Below, piece by piece: positions 45,577 to 54,763 of a DNA stretch of 64,000 bases. The notes beneath the pieces are model-generated. The model was not told the DNA's origin. It worked only from the letters and a program-made list of their open reading frames with translations, and did not search any database. Each line of letters starts with the position of its first letter. Position 1 is the stretch's first letter. Made by a program: the position numbers and the translations under genes. Origin of the DNA: JBBQLG01 sp038327655 (lineage in GTDB: Bacteria > Bacteroidota > Bacteroidia > Cytophagales > Spirosomataceae); assembly GCA_038327655.1 (NCBI GenBank), contig JBBQLG010000001.1, positions 1 to 64,000 of the forward strand, written 5' to 3'.

Positions 45577-46488
45577 ATGGAGAAAAATAGGGTGCATAGA
45601 TTTGACTCCATAACTGAGGTACACCGTGCATTAAGTTTGGGTAAACCCATGCACCCACTGATCAGTTTAATAAATAATATTGACACTCAGATCGTCGGTG
45701 TTGAAACGCCTGACTATGCCGTCCACAATTTCTACAAAATAAAGTTAATCACGAAATTGAGCGGAAGGCTTAGATATGGGCAGGGCTATTATGATTTTGA
45801 TGAAGGCAGTATGTTATTTACCGCCCCAAATCAGCTCGTTGGAGCTGGCGATGATCCGGTAGATCATGCCGTGTATGCCTTGTTGATACATCCCGACTTT
45901 TTACAAGGCTATCCTATCGCCAAAAAAATTGGGCAGTTGGGCTATTTTTCCTATTCGACAAGCGAGGCCTTACATCTTTCAGATAAGGAAAAGGCGACAA
46001 TCCTTTCAGTTCTTAAAATAATGGAGGAGGAGCTCATTGGCCGGATTGATGATTTTAGCCAGGAAGTAATGATCGCCCAGATCGAATTGTTGCTTAGTTA
46101 CGCGAACAGGTTTTACAAACGCCAGTTTATCACGCGTAAAGCCGTGAGTAACGGCCTGTTGCAAAAGCTGGAAGAAGCCTTGGACGAATATTTTAACAAT
46201 GATCAAAACCTAAGCGAGGGTCTGCCAACGGTCAAGTATCTGGCAGAGCGTCTGAATGTTTCCCCAAGGTATTTAAGTGATATGCTGCGTTCGCTGACCG
46301 GCCAAAATACCCAACAGCTTATTCATGATAAGTTAATAAAAAAGGCGGAAGAAAAACTGTCAACTACCAGCTTAACAATTAGTGAAGTCGCTTACCAGTT
46401 GGGTTTTGAATATCCGCAATCATTTAGTAAGTTATTTAAGACTAAAACAGGCGTTTCGCCATTGAAATTTAGACAATCTTTTTATTAA
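45577..46488 (+). CDS. AraC-family transcriptional regulator (cargo)
   Basis: This is a 303-residue regulator, start MEKNRVHRFDSITEVHRALS. The cupin half (HNFYKIKLITKLSGRLRYGQ) is followed by a double HTH (LAERLNVSPRYLSDMLRSLT; TISEVAYQLGFEYPQSFSKL) and the end KTKTGVSPLKFRQSF. It is a close relative of the AraC at 62287-63207, which lies outside the element. The gene is more A/T-rich than its surroundings. It may regulate the SDR beside it. Confidence 0.9.
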   Translation: MEKNRVHRFDSITEVHRALSLGKPMHPLISLINNIDTQIVGVETPDYAVHNFYKIKLITKLSGRLRYGQGYYDFDEGSMLFTAPNQLVGAGDDPVDHAVYALLIHPDFLQGYPIAKKIGQLGYFSYSTSEALHLSDKEKATILSVLKIMEEELIGRIDDFSQEVMIAQIELLLSYANRFYKRQFITRKAVSNGLLQKLEEALDEYFNNDQNLSEGLPTVKYLAERLNVSPRYLSDMLRSLTGQNTQQLIHDKLIKKAEEKLSTTSLTISEVAYQLGFEYPQSFSKLFKTKTGVSPLKFRQSFY

Positions 46489-46614
46489 AGATTAGGTCTG
46501 ATTACACTTTTTGGTATCTCTAAAACCTAATTCAAAATCGATGAGTAATATCCTGGTCATCTTGACTAATAATATTGTATAGATCATTGTGTATAATAAG
46601 GGTTCTTGTTGCAA

Positions 46615-46640
46615 GCTGGCCGCTCCGCTAAGCGGCCAGC
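46615..46640. terminator. 10-bp hairpin downstream of the cargo AraC gene
   Basis: GCTGGCCGCT and AGCGGCCAGC with a 6-nt loop, G/C-rich, about 125 bp after the AraC stop; no T-run. The interval 46489-46928 otherwise shows nothing coding. Confidence 0.4.
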
Positions 46641-46928
46641 GGCTGTACCGGGATTTACACGTTAAAAAACAGGAATTATAGTTGAATGAGCCTGAGCACT
46701 GTTAATCAAGCTATTATCAAAAAGGGTCTTCTGAAACAGGCATCAAAATCTTCGATTCTGGCTAATTTAAGGGGCTAACCCAGCCTATCAAAAAGGAAAT
46801 CCTTAATGATAATGTATAGTTAAGTGTTTGATAAATAGGTGCCGACTAATTAGTTAGTTCACTATCGTGTAAATCCGCCTGTTTGCAGTAAGAACCCCTG
46901 ATTCGATTTTATATGCGGCCAAATGGTA

Positions 46929-46969
46929 CGAGAACGAACAGCGTAAAAAGATTACGTTGTTCGTTCTCG
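46929..46969. repeat. 18-bp stem hairpin near the right end of the element
   Basis: CGAGAACGAACAGCGTAA (46929-46946) pairs with 46952-46969 over 18 positions with a single G.T pair and a 5-nt loop AAAGA. It lies 24 bp inside the right MITE-like unit. It may be a terminator or a transposon-end hairpin. Confidence 0.7.
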
Positions 46970-46993
46970 GCTCTTAATTTGCATCTAATCTAG

Positions 46994-47091
46994 TACTCCG
47001 CCGATTTAATGATTAAAGAAATGAAATTGCTCTCTTCACCAACTGGCAGTGATAGGCCAAAAATCGTTCTAAGGATCAAATTGGAAGAGTA
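46994..47091 (-). repeat. MITE-like 98-bp unit, right copy (inverted)
   Basis: Reverse complement of the left copy. Identity is perfect until the last bases, where the outer end reads CAAATTGGAAGAGTA instead of the left copy's CAAATTGGGGGAGTA (two changes). Confidence 0.8.
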
Positions 47092-47250
47092 GTAGTCCAT
47101 TTAAACGGGCATGGCCCGGCCATTCGGAATTAAACAAATGAGTGGTATTCCCGTCAACAACCACCGACAAAATGGTGCTGCTTACAATGATGAATGTGAT
47201 AAATATCCGTTCCCAATTTCCGGTAAACGTACTCTTTGAATTTAGATGTT
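47092..47250 (-). pseudogene. N-terminal part of the interrupted membrane-protein gene
   Basis: The minus strand reads STFTGNWERIFITFIIVSST (membrane helix) and VVVDGNTTHLFNSEWPGHAR up to GL at the insertion point. No ATG, GTG or TTG is obvious at its beginning, which overlaps the end of the DoxX gene. The start may be lost or unusual. It continues in frame into 44180-43890 once the element is removed. Confidence 0.7.
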
Positions 47251-47252
47251 GC

Positions 47253-47657
47253 TTATAAATTGACCGGCACCTTTAGCCGACGGCCCCACCAGACGAAAAG
47301 AATAAGTACCAGCAGAAAAATATTGATCGGGGTGTCTTCGGCTTCGCCACGGGTCAGGTGAAAAACGATGGCACTGACCATCAGAGCCGCGCAACCCAGC
47401 GCGGCCACCACAACCAGCCCCGGCCTGATGCGGGTGAGGGCGGGTAACACCAGACCGAGACCACCAGCCACGTCGAGCAGTGCCGTCAGCCGGAGCAGAT
47501 CGGGGTATTCGCCCGTCCAGGACCAGATGCCGGTGAGGGTAGCGATGGGCGTAATCAATTTGAAAATCCCGCCCCCGATGAAGGTAAGGGCTAAAAAGGC
47601 CTGCACAACCCACAGGGCAATGTGCAGTGGTTTTGGTCGGTTCGGCGGAGGTGCCAT
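47253..47657 (-). CDS. DoxX-like membrane protein
   Basis: This is a 134-residue protein with four membrane helices: IALWVVQAFLALTFIGGGIF, LLRLTALLDVAGGLGLVLP, LVVVAALGCAALMVSAIVF and INIFLLVLILFVWWGRR. ALTFIGGGIFKLITP and LDVAGGLGLVLPAL are the DoxX-like family signature. I took ATG 47657 (MAPPPNRPKP); an earlier ATG at 47720 would add 21 residues lying in the divergent promoter area. It is divergent from an HxlR regulator, a common arrangement in which the regulator controls the membrane protein. Confidence 0.82.
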   Translation of the reverse strand: MAPPPNRPKPLHIALWVVQAFLALTFIGGGIFKLITPIATLTGIWSWTGEYPDLLRLTALLDVAGGLGLVLPALTRIRPGLVVVAALGCAALMVSAIVFHLTRGEAEDTPINIFLLVLILFVWWGRRLKVPVNL

Positions 47658-47781
47658 ACGGTTTACGGGTAGAGACTGCTTGACTGTTTGTACAAAGGTC
47701 AGTAGTTTTGCTTTCCACAAGTAAGCAGTTACCCGAAGGTAATCGGTTTCCCTACCCTAATCGGACCGCCGAAACAACACG

Positions 47782-48102
47782 ATGATTTTAAGCGAAGGCA
47801 AAACTAAGAATCTGGATTGTATCGAACAGATACTTCCCATCCGGGATGCGCTGGAGGTGATCAGCGGCAAATGGAAAGTATTGATTTTAACGTCGATCAT
47901 GCACGACAACCGGCGGTTTTCGGAAATCCAGCGGATCATTCCCGAAATAAACCCAAAGGTGCTTTCCAACGAATTGAAAGACCTGGAAGAACACCAGCTC
48001 ATTCAGCGAATCGTGCATGACGAGTATCCGGTTTTAATTGAATACGTCGCCACGGAATACTCGCGGTCGTTGAAAAAAGTAATGCTGGAACTGCATAGCT
48101 AG
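47782..48102 (+). CDS. HxlR-family transcriptional regulator
   Basis: This is a 106-residue winged-helix regulator: CIEQILPIRDALEVISGKWK at the start, RRFSEIQRIIPEINPKVLSN as recognition region, then the wing ELKDLEEHQLIQRIVHDEYP. Length and the Cys in the N-terminal arm are typical of redox- or ligand-responsive HxlR proteins. It is divergent from the DoxX-like gene and upstream of a cupin gene, both plausible targets. Confidence 0.9.
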   Translation: MILSEGKTKNLDCIEQILPIRDALEVISGKWKVLILTSIMHDNRRFSEIQRIIPEINPKVLSNELKDLEEHQLIQRIVHDEYPVLIEYVATEYSRSLKKVMLELHS

Positions 48103-48197
48103 GGGGTTAATCATCGCAAACAGGTACTCGGAAAATAAATTGCCGCTACCCCTGAGCAACGACAGCATTTATTGTTTGGCTTAACACTTCGTCCCAA

Positions 48198-48779
48198 TTG
48201 AACACGAAACAGACCCTTCGCCCCACGTCTCGCCATCCCGAAGTCGCCAACAGTGTCGCCTATACGGGTAGCCTGCTATCGTTTCTTTCCAACAGTACTG
48301 AAACCGACGGGCGATTTGCCCTGGTTTATTTCCATGCAACCGTTGGCAACGAGCCACCACCCCACGTGCATCTGTATGAACACGAGATTTATTACGTGCT
48401 GGAGGGCGAACTCGAATTCTTTGTCGAGGGCGAAGAAAAGAGCCTGATGGCCCGCAAGGGTGGAACAATTTTTCTGCCTAAGGGCAAAGCCCATGCGTCT
48501 TATTTTCGTTCACCGGAAGTACAGTTGCTGACAATGGTGGTGGCCGCAGGCGGGGAAGCCGTGGGGGCCGATGTGATCTGGCGGGCCATGGCCCAACCCA
48601 CGCAAAGCATGGAACTACCCACCGGCGAACCGCAGGCCTACGCAGCGAGTGACGAAAACTTAGCCAAGGTCATACAACTGGCCCAAAAACACGGGTCCGT
48701 TATCCTGACACCCGACGAAACGAAGCAGCGGCTGCCGCTCTATCCCGGCTTCGGAGCACACCTAAATCCGAACGTTTAA
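48198..48779 (+). CDS. Cupin-domain protein
   Basis: This is a 193-residue protein, TTG start at 48198 (MNTKQTLRPTSRHPEVANSV). The cupin motif 1 is PPPHVHLYEHEIYYVLEGEL (His, His, Glu metal ligands) and motif 2 is GGTIFLPKGKAHASYF (His). It resembles quercetin-dioxygenase-like single-cupin proteins. It could be a dioxygenase or isomerase; the substrate is unknown. It is convergent with the LytR-type regulator, with 11 bp between the stops. Confidence 0.8.
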   Translation: MNTKQTLRPTSRHPEVANSVAYTGSLLSFLSNSTETDGRFALVYFHATVGNEPPPHVHLYEHEIYYVLEGELEFFVEGEEKSLMARKGGTIFLPKGKAHASYFRSPEVQLLTMVVAAGGEAVGADVIWRAMAQPTQSMELPTGEPQAYAASDENLAKVIQLAQKHGSVILTPDETKQRLPLYPGFGAHLNPNV

Positions 48780-48790
48780 TCACCGCTTTA

Positions 48791-49504
48791 TCAACCCATC
48801 CGACCCTTTAAGACAACATTATCGAAGGCTTCCTGGTACGACTCGCCAATGGCGATCCAGCGACCTTTGATGAGGACTTTGCCGCTGCGGATGGTTTCTA
48901 TTTTATCAATCGAGATGATAAATGATTTATGAATACGGATGAGCCGGTTGGTGGGCAGCAACTGTTCCAGCGATTTTAAGGAGGTGATGGACAAATACGG
49001 TTTTCCGGTGGTCACGTACACCTTCACGTAATCTTTCAGGCCCTCGATAAACTCAATTTCGCTGAAATTTATTTTTATCAGATTATGCTCGGCTTTGATA
49101 AAAATAAAATCGTCCGGTTTGGGGTCGAGATGAGTCTCGGCTTTTGCAGCTAATGTTTCATACGCCCGGTCCGTCGCTTTTAAAAAGCGGTCGAACGAAA
49201 AAGGCTTTAACAAATAATCGACTACGTTCAGCTCGAAGCCTTCGAGAGCGTAGTGATTATAGGCCGTGGTCAAAATTACTTTCGGCGGAGTCTGTAGCCC
49301 GCGCAGAAACTCAATCCCCGATACATCGGGCATATTGATGTCCAGATACATCAACTCAACGGGGGTTTGCTTGAGTATTTCCAGCCCTTGAATGGCGTTT
49401 TCAAACCGGCCCGCCAAATTCAGATAAGGCACTTTTCGGACGTACTGCTCCAGTTTATCGAGGGCCAGTGGTTCGTCGTCAATGAGCAGGCAGTTGATGG
49501 TCAT
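48791..49504 (-). CDS. LytTR-family response regulator
   Basis: This is a 237-residue regulator. The receiver domain starts MTINCLLIDDEPLALDKLEQ (acidic pair), has MYLDINMPDVSGIEFL (phospho-Asp at about residue 55), and TTAYNHYALEGF with the Lys in DYLLKPFSFDRFLKA. The C-terminal LytTR DNA-binding domain covers about residues 140-235 (FIFIKAEHNLIKINFSEIEF, LIRIHKSFIISIDKI). Its start is 3 bp after the kinase stop, so the two form one operon. Confidence 0.94.
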   Translation of the reverse strand: MTINCLLIDDEPLALDKLEQYVRKVPYLNLAGRFENAIQGLEILKQTPVELMYLDINMPDVSGIEFLRGLQTPPKVILTTAYNHYALEGFELNVVDYLLKPFSFDRFLKATDRAYETLAAKAETHLDPKPDDFIFIKAEHNLIKINFSEIEFIEGLKDYVKVYVTTGKPYLSITSLKSLEQLLPTNRLIRIHKSFIISIDKIETIRSGKVLIKGRWIAIGESYQEAFDNVVLKGRMG

Positions 49505-49507
49505 GGG

Positions 49508-50599
49508 TTATAATTGTACAGTCAGTCTGACATCAAATTCATGGGTCTCGTTCCGAATGTGCAGCTCGTGCCGGTCGGGGTAGAGTAGTTCTAACCGTCG
49601 CCGGATGTTTTTTAGTCCGATGCCCGAATCTTCATCCTCGACGGTGGCATACAGATGGCCGGTTTTTTTGGTATTGTAAACGCTAAAATGCAGGATGTTG
49701 TCTTCGATCAGCAACTGAATCAACAGACTTGACTGCTGCTGGTACGAAATGCCATGTTTGAACGCATTTTCGACAAACGGCAGCAACAACAGCGGTTCGA
49801 TCAGGCTGTTCCGGTGTTCGCCCTTCGTCTCGAACTGAATTGTAATCGACTGCCGCTTCGGCAGCCGGAGTCGCTGAATGGCTAAGTAGTTTTCGAGACT
49901 GTCAATTTCTTTTTGTACCGGCACTTTCCCCTTGTTGGTGCCGTACAGGGCATACCGCAATAAATCGGACAGCATCAGAATCGCATCGCCGGTCGTGTCT
50001 GATTTCAGCTCGGCCATCGAGTGAATATTGTTGAGCGTGTTGAACAGAAAATGCGGATTTATCTGCGACTTCAGGAAAGAAAGCTCTAACTGAATTTTTT
50101 CTTTTTCAACCCGTTCCTGCTGCCGTTTTTGCTGCTCCCAGTACAAAATCATTTCTACTGCAGTGCCGATCAGCACTGAGAACGCCACGAGTCGGCTGAT
50201 GCGCTGACTGACCCGGCTGCTCAGGTCCGCGATCCCGGTAAATGACGCGGGAAAAAAGCCCACGACCTGGCCCGCAGCCCAGGCCGTGAGGGCGCAACTG
50301 ACCATGATGATCACCAGATAAAAAACATACCGGCCACGCTGCAAAAAACGGGGAATAAAATAAGTCAGGTTGGCAACGTAAGCGGGGCCCAAAAGCAGGA
50401 CGGACAGCAGAAACCGGATGATAACGGTCCCGTAAAGCGTGTCAATGGCCTCTTCGGGGAAGGCATAAATCTGTAAGCCAACCATCGCCGGTAACAGCAA
50501 CAGATGGAAGCCGGTCCGTCCGTAGGCTGACACAACGTTTTTACGGGTCTCCTTCGGTGGCGTGCGGATTAACCGGGCGTTCGGTATTGATTTGGTCAT
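49508..50599 (-). CDS. LytS-like sensor histidine kinase
   Basis: This is a 363-residue membrane kinase. Four transmembrane helices lie in the first half (FHLLLLPAMVGLQIYAF to LVAFSVLIGTAVEMILYW), then a coiled coil. The His-kinase motif is LKSQINPHFLFNTLNNIHSM (phospho-His). The ATPase domain has LLLLPFVENAFKHGI and SGIGLKNIRRRLELLYP. It passes phosphate to the LytTR regulator. It is divergent from the TonB receptor-DUF4249 operon, which may be under its control. Confidence 0.93.
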   Translation of the reverse strand: MTKSIPNARLIRTPPKETRKNVVSAYGRTGFHLLLLPAMVGLQIYAFPEEAIDTLYGTVIIRFLLSVLLLGPAYVANLTYFIPRFLQRGRYVFYLVIIMVSCALTAWAAGQVVGFFPASFTGIADLSSRVSQRISRLVAFSVLIGTAVEMILYWEQQKRQQERVEKEKIQLELSFLKSQINPHFLFNTLNNIHSMAELKSDTTGDAILMLSDLLRYALYGTNKGKVPVQKEIDSLENYLAIQRLRLPKRQSITIQFETKGEHRNSLIEPLLLLPFVENAFKHGISYQQQSSLLIQLLIEDNILHFSVYNTKKTGHLYATVEDEDSGIGLKNIRRRLELLYPDRHELHIRNETHEFDVRLTVQL

Positions 50600-50895
50600 G
50601 GGGCAAATTCGGCGATGGGTACGGGTATCGCTTACGCCGTATCAAAGGAAAACATATCCGGCTCCCGGTGGGCAAAAAATGGATAAACGCCCCCGATTCG
50701 TCGGTCTGCGGGCCGATTTCACCGATGTATCCCGAAGTCGAAACCGACGCGGACGGATTTCGGCATTGGTCGGCAAATTCAGGGGCTACGTCGGCAAACT
50801 CACGGGCCATGTATAGTATTCACCTGCCCGCCCTGCGCCACCGGCTACGTTTGCTACCGGTTACGAACCGGATCAATTCACGAAAGCTTCTTCCC

Positions 50896-53247
50896 ATGAA
50901 AAAAATAACGTTTCTTTTCGGCATCTGGTTGCCGCTGCTGTGGCTGTTTGGTCAGCCACAGGCGGTGGCCCAAACCCGGATTACCATCAGTGGTACGGTG
51001 CAGGACGCGGCTTCGGGCGAAAACCTGACCGGGGCCACCGTGCGGGTGCTGGAACTGCCCGGCGTGGGGACCGGAGCCAACGCCTACGGATTTTATACCC
51101 TCACGGTACCGGCAGGGACGTACACGCTCGAAGCCAGTTTTGTGGGCTACGTGCCGCAGCAGCAAAAAATTACCACCGGGCGCGACCAGCGCGTACTGTT
51201 CGACCTGACAGCCGAAGGCAGGGAACTGGCCGAGGTTGTCGTCAAGGCCCGCACCGCCGATGCCAACATCAGCCGGGCGCAGATGGGCGTGGAAACCATC
51301 AACCTCAGGCAGATTGCGAAGGTGCCGGTGCTGTTTGGGGAGAAAGACGTGATCAAAACCCTGACGCTGCTGCCCGGCATCAAGTCGGCGGGCGAAGGCA
51401 GCAGCGGCTTTTCGGTGCGGGGCGGGGGCTTCGACCAGAACCTGATCCTGCTCGACGAAGCCCCCGTCTATAATGCCTCGCACCTGCTGGGGTTTTTCTC
51501 GACCTTCAACTCCGACGCGCTCAAAGACCTGACCGTGTATAAAGGCGGGATGCCCGCGCAGTACGGCGGGCGGCTGTCGTCGGTGGTGGACATCAGGATG
51601 AAGGAAGGCAACAATCAGAAACTGCACGGCAGCGGGGGTATTGGCCTAATTGCCTCGCGGCTGGCCTTAGAAGGGCCGATTGTGCGCGATAAAGGGTCGT
51701 TTCTGATTACGGCCCGGCGCACCTACGCCGATGTGTTTCTCAAACTTTCGTCGAACCCAACCACCAAAAAAGCCCGGCTGTATTTCTACGACATCAACGC
51801 CAAAGCCAACTATAAACTTGATGCCCGGAACCGGATTTATTTCAGCGGCTACTTAGGCCGCGACGTACTCGGCTTAGGCGGCACCTTCGGGCAGGCCTAC
51901 GGTAATCAGACCGCTACCCTGCGCCTGAACCACCTCTTCAGCAACCGGCTGTTCTCCAACACGTCCGTGATTTACAGCAAATACGACTACCAGATCACGC
52001 TCGTGTCCAACGGCAGCGAGTCGGGTATTGACTCCAAAATTCAGGATTTTAACCTCAAGCAGGATTTTGAATATACGCCCACCGCCACCCAGACGATTCG
52101 GTTCGGAGCGCAGGCCATTCACCACACCATCACCCCCGGCCACGTGACGGCGGCCACCGATGCCACCGTAAACCCCACGCCCGACCGGACCAATTACTCG
52201 CTCGAAACGGCGGTTTATGCCTCCCACGAATGGCAGGCCGCACCCAAACTCAACTTCACCACCGGCCTGCGGCTGTCGGGCTTTAGTCTGCTGGGACCGG
52301 GGACGTACTCGACCTACGATGGCGAGGGCAATACCGTGACGACCAACACCTATACCGAACAGGATGGGTTTCTGAAGACGTATATCCGGCTCGAACCCCG
52401 TTTCTCGGCCAGCTACCAACTCTCGGAAGCCAGCACCGTGAAACTCGGTTACGCCCGCAACGCGCAGAACCTGCACCTGCTGAGCAACACCAATGCCTCC
52501 TCGCCGACCGACCTCTACGTGCCGACCAGTTTCAACGTCAAACCCGAACTCTCGGATCAAATCTCGGCGGGCTACTACCTGAAATTGGGTAAAGACAACG
52601 CCTATTCGCTGACGGTGGAGAGCTACTACAAAACCATGCAAAACCAGATCGACTACCGCAACGGCACCGACCTGACCCGCACCTACGATGCCGAAGCGAA
52701 CCTGCTCTACGGCACCGGGCGGGCTTACGGCGTGGAACTGCTGCTGCGGAAAGACGTGGGGCGGCTCACGGGCTGGATCGGCTACACCTACAGCCGGACC
52801 GAGCGGCAGTTTACGGCCATCAACCAGGGCAACTATTTTCCGGCTAAGCAGGACCGGCCCCACGATGTGTCGGTGGTGGGTATTTACCAGATCAATCCGC
52901 GCTGGACGGTGTCAGGAACGTTTTTGTACAGCACCGGCAATGCCGTTACGTTCCCGGTGGGCAAGTACGTGGTGGATGGTCAGCCGATCAATTATTACGG
53001 CTCCCGCAACGGGGGGCGCACCCCGGCTTACATACGGATGGACCTCGGCGCGACCTACGAGAAGCCCGGCCAGCAAAACCATCGCTTCCGCAGTAGCTGG
53101 TCGTTTTCGGTCTATAACGCCCTGGGCCGCGAGAACACGTACAGCATCCTGTTCCGGCCCAATAAAGACGACCCCACCCGCACCGAAGCCGTTCAGCAGT
53201 CGCTGTTCCGCTGGATTCCGTCGGCAACGTACAACTTTACCTTTTAA
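50896..53247 (+). CDS. TonB-dependent outer-membrane receptor
   Basis: This is a 783-residue receptor with signal peptide (FGIWLPLLWLFGQPQAVAQ). The carboxypeptidase-like beta domain has TISGTVQDAASGENLTGATV. The plug has VIKTLTLLPGIKSAGEGSSG and FSVRGGGFDQNLILLDEAPV. A beta-barrel follows, ending in ATYNFTF. I chose ATG 50896 because the signal peptide starts there, although the frame is open much further upstream. It is shorter than SusC proteins and pairs with a DUF4249 lipoprotein, as is common. The transported ligand is unknown. Confidence 0.92.
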   Translation: MKKITFLFGIWLPLLWLFGQPQAVAQTRITISGTVQDAASGENLTGATVRVLELPGVGTGANAYGFYTLTVPAGTYTLEASFVGYVPQQQKITTGRDQRVLFDLTAEGRELAEVVVKARTADANISRAQMGVETINLRQIAKVPVLFGEKDVIKTLTLLPGIKSAGEGSSGFSVRGGGFDQNLILLDEAPVYNASHLLGFFSTFNSDALKDLTVYKGGMPAQYGGRLSSVVDIRMKEGNNQKLHGSGGIGLIASRLALEGPIVRDKGSFLITARRTYADVFLKLSSNPTTKKARLYFYDINAKANYKLDARNRIYFSGYLGRDVLGLGGTFGQAYGNQTATLRLNHLFSNRLFSNTSVIYSKYDYQITLVSNGSESGIDSKIQDFNLKQDFEYTPTATQTIRFGAQAIHHTITPGHVTAATDATVNPTPDRTNYSLETAVYASHEWQAAPKLNFTTGLRLSGFSLLGPGTYSTYDGEGNTVTTNTYTEQDGFLKTYIRLEPRFSASYQLSEASTVKLGYARNAQNLHLLSNTNASSPTDLYVPTSFNVKPELSDQISAGYYLKLGKDNAYSLTVESYYKTMQNQIDYRNGTDLTRTYDAEANLLYGTGRAYGVELLLRKDVGRLTGWIGYTYSRTERQFTAINQGNYFPAKQDRPHDVSVVGIYQINPRWTVSGTFLYSTGNAVTFPVGKYVVDGQPINYYGSRNGGRTPAYIRMDLGATYEKPGQQNHRFRSSWSFSVYNALGRENTYSILFRPNKDDPTRTEAVQQSLFRWIPSATYNFTF

Positions 53248-53251
53248 AATC

Positions 53252-54088
53252 ATGCGCTCAAACTCCCTGTTGATCCCCCTTGCTGCCGCCCTGCTGCTGG
53301 TTGTGACGGGCTGCGAAAAAGTAATTACCCTCGACCTGCAAACGTCGCCCGCGCAGGTGGTGATCGAAGCCAACTTAGTGGACGACGGCTACGGTCGGGT
53401 CAGCCTAAGCCGCTCGGTCAACTACACCGAAACCAATACGTTTCCGCCCGTTGTGGGGGCCGTCGTTACCCTGACCGACGACGCGGGTGGGCGCGAAACA
53501 CTGCGCGAAACCAGCCCCGGTCAGTACGCCGGAGTGACGCTCAAAGGGGTACCGGGCCGGACCTATACGCTGCGGGTCGAGACCGGCGGCACGGCGTACG
53601 TGGCCCTGTCAACGCTGCCGGTAGTGGTTCCGTTTGAGAACTTAGCCAGTGAAGTCAATCCGTTCGGGGCCGACGACGGGCTGCGGGCGGTGGTGCAATA
53701 CACCGATCCGGCGGGCCGGGCCAACAGCTATCTGTTTCGTCAGTACCGCAACGGACGGCTGAACAAGGCTATTTTCCTGCAAAACGACAAGTACACCGAT
53801 GGCAAACCCGTGAGCGAGCCGTTACGGAATCAGGGTGGCCTGGCCGGTACCGGGGGCGGCCCCCCGCCCGACCCCATCGACAAATTAGGATCGGGCGATA
53901 CGCTGACGGTGGAGATGCAAAACGTAGATGCCGGGGTGTATGAATACTTCCGCACCCTGAACCAGATTCTGGATGCCAACCCCGCCTTCAGCGTCACGCC
54001 GACCAATCCCAAAACAACCATCAGCGGGGGTGCCTTAGGCTATTTCAGCGCGCATTCGAGCCGAACCCGCCGGCTCATTCTTCCGTAA
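53252..54088 (+). CDS. DUF4249 lipoprotein
   Basis: This is a 278-residue lipoprotein (LLLVVTGCEKVITLDL, lipobox Cys at about 21). The start CEKVITLDLQ, then AQVVIEANLVDDGYGRVSLS and the Ig-like beta domain (VVGAVVTLTDDAG), is the hallmark of DUF4249. It is typically encoded directly behind a TonB receptor and is presumed to be its surface partner. It starts 4 bp after the receptor stop, so the pair is translationally coupled. Confidence 0.92.
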   Translation: MRSNSLLIPLAAALLLVVTGCEKVITLDLQTSPAQVVIEANLVDDGYGRVSLSRSVNYTETNTFPPVVGAVVTLTDDAGGRETLRETSPGQYAGVTLKGVPGRTYTLRVETGGTAYVALSTLPVVVPFENLASEVNPFGADDGLRAVVQYTDPAGRANSYLFRQYRNGRLNKAIFLQNDKYTDGKPVSEPLRNQGGLAGTGGGPPPDPIDKLGSGDTLTVEMQNVDAGVYEYFRTLNQILDANPAFSVTPTNPKTTISGGALGYFSAHSSRTRRLILP

Positions 54089-54127
54089 ATCAGGTAGTAC
54101 AACTTTCAACAATCAATCAAAAATACC

Positions 54128-54763
54128 ATGAACATTCTCGTTTTGGGTGCGTCGCAAGGCGTTGGTGCGCTCTGCGTCCGGGCGGCTCTGGCCAAAGGCC
54201 ACACCGTCACCGCCTTTGCCCGCACCCCCTCGAAACTCAACCTCAGCCACCCGCAACTCAGGAAGGTGACCGGCGATTTTCACAACGCGGCCTCGGTGCG
54301 GGCCGCCGTGCAGGGCCAGGACGCGGTCATCATCTGCGTCTCATCGACGACCATCAAAGGCTTCAAGGAAAAGCCCGATTACTTCTCGCAGGGTACCCGG
54401 TTCTGCATCACGGCCATGAAGGAGTCCGGCGTAAAGCGGCTGGTCGTACTCAGTGCGCTGGGCGTGGGCGACAGCTACCCCGCAGCGAGCTGGTTCCAGC
54501 GGACGTTCATGATTGGTATGCTGCTCAAGTACGCTTTCCTCGACCATGACGTGCAGGAACGGCTGGTCCGCGAAAGTGGTCTCGACTACGTGATTGCCCG
54601 CCCCACCCGGCTCACCGACGGCCCGGCGAAAGGCAAGTATGTGCGGAAAGCCGAACCGGTGCCGGTGCCGGGAACCATCTCGCGGGCCGACGTTGCCAAC
54701 TTTCTGGTGGATTCCTGCACGGCACCGACGTTCGTCGGCAAGGCTGTCGGCATCGGCGGATGA
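54128..54763 (+). CDS. NmrA-like NAD(P)-binding protein
   Basis: This is a 211-residue atypical SDR: MNILVLGASQGVGALCVRAA holds the nucleotide-binding glycines and VTAFARTPSKLN the second strand. VVLSALGVGDSYPAASWFQR and YVIARPTRLTDGPAKGKY follow. The architecture resembles flavin-reductase/biliverdin-reductase-like proteins. The physiological substrate is unknown. It lies 39 bp behind the DUF4249 gene and may share its transcript. Confidence 0.85.
   Translation: MNILVLGASQGVGALCVRAALAKGHTVTAFARTPSKLNLSHPQLRKVTGDFHNAASVRAAVQGQDAVIICVSSTTIKGFKEKPDYFSQGTRFCITAMKESGVKRLVVLSALGVGDSYPAASWFQRTFMIGMLLKYAFLDHDVQERLVRESGLDYVIARPTRLTDGPAKGKYVRKAEPVPVPGTISRADVANFLVDSCTAPTFVGKAVGIGG

Larger units (their letters stand above)
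44181..47091. mobile_element. Composite MITE-flanked element carrying SDR and AraC genes
   Basis: A 2911-bp segment is bounded by two 98-bp units in inverted orientation (44181-44278 and 46994-47091). The two are identical over a 94-bp inverted repeat (44188-44281 and 46991-47084). It is flanked by GTAG at 44177-44180 and 47092-47095. It splits a membrane-protein gene whose halves join in frame when the segment is removed. No transposase is present, so movement must have relied on an enzyme in trans. Cargo is one SDR and one AraC gene plus about 500 bp of non-coding DNA. Confidence 0.85.

Noticed and set aside
50557..50895. N-terminal extension of the TonB receptor
   Set aside because: The signal peptide begins at ATG 50896; upstream codons overlap the divergent kinase start and show no protein-like features.
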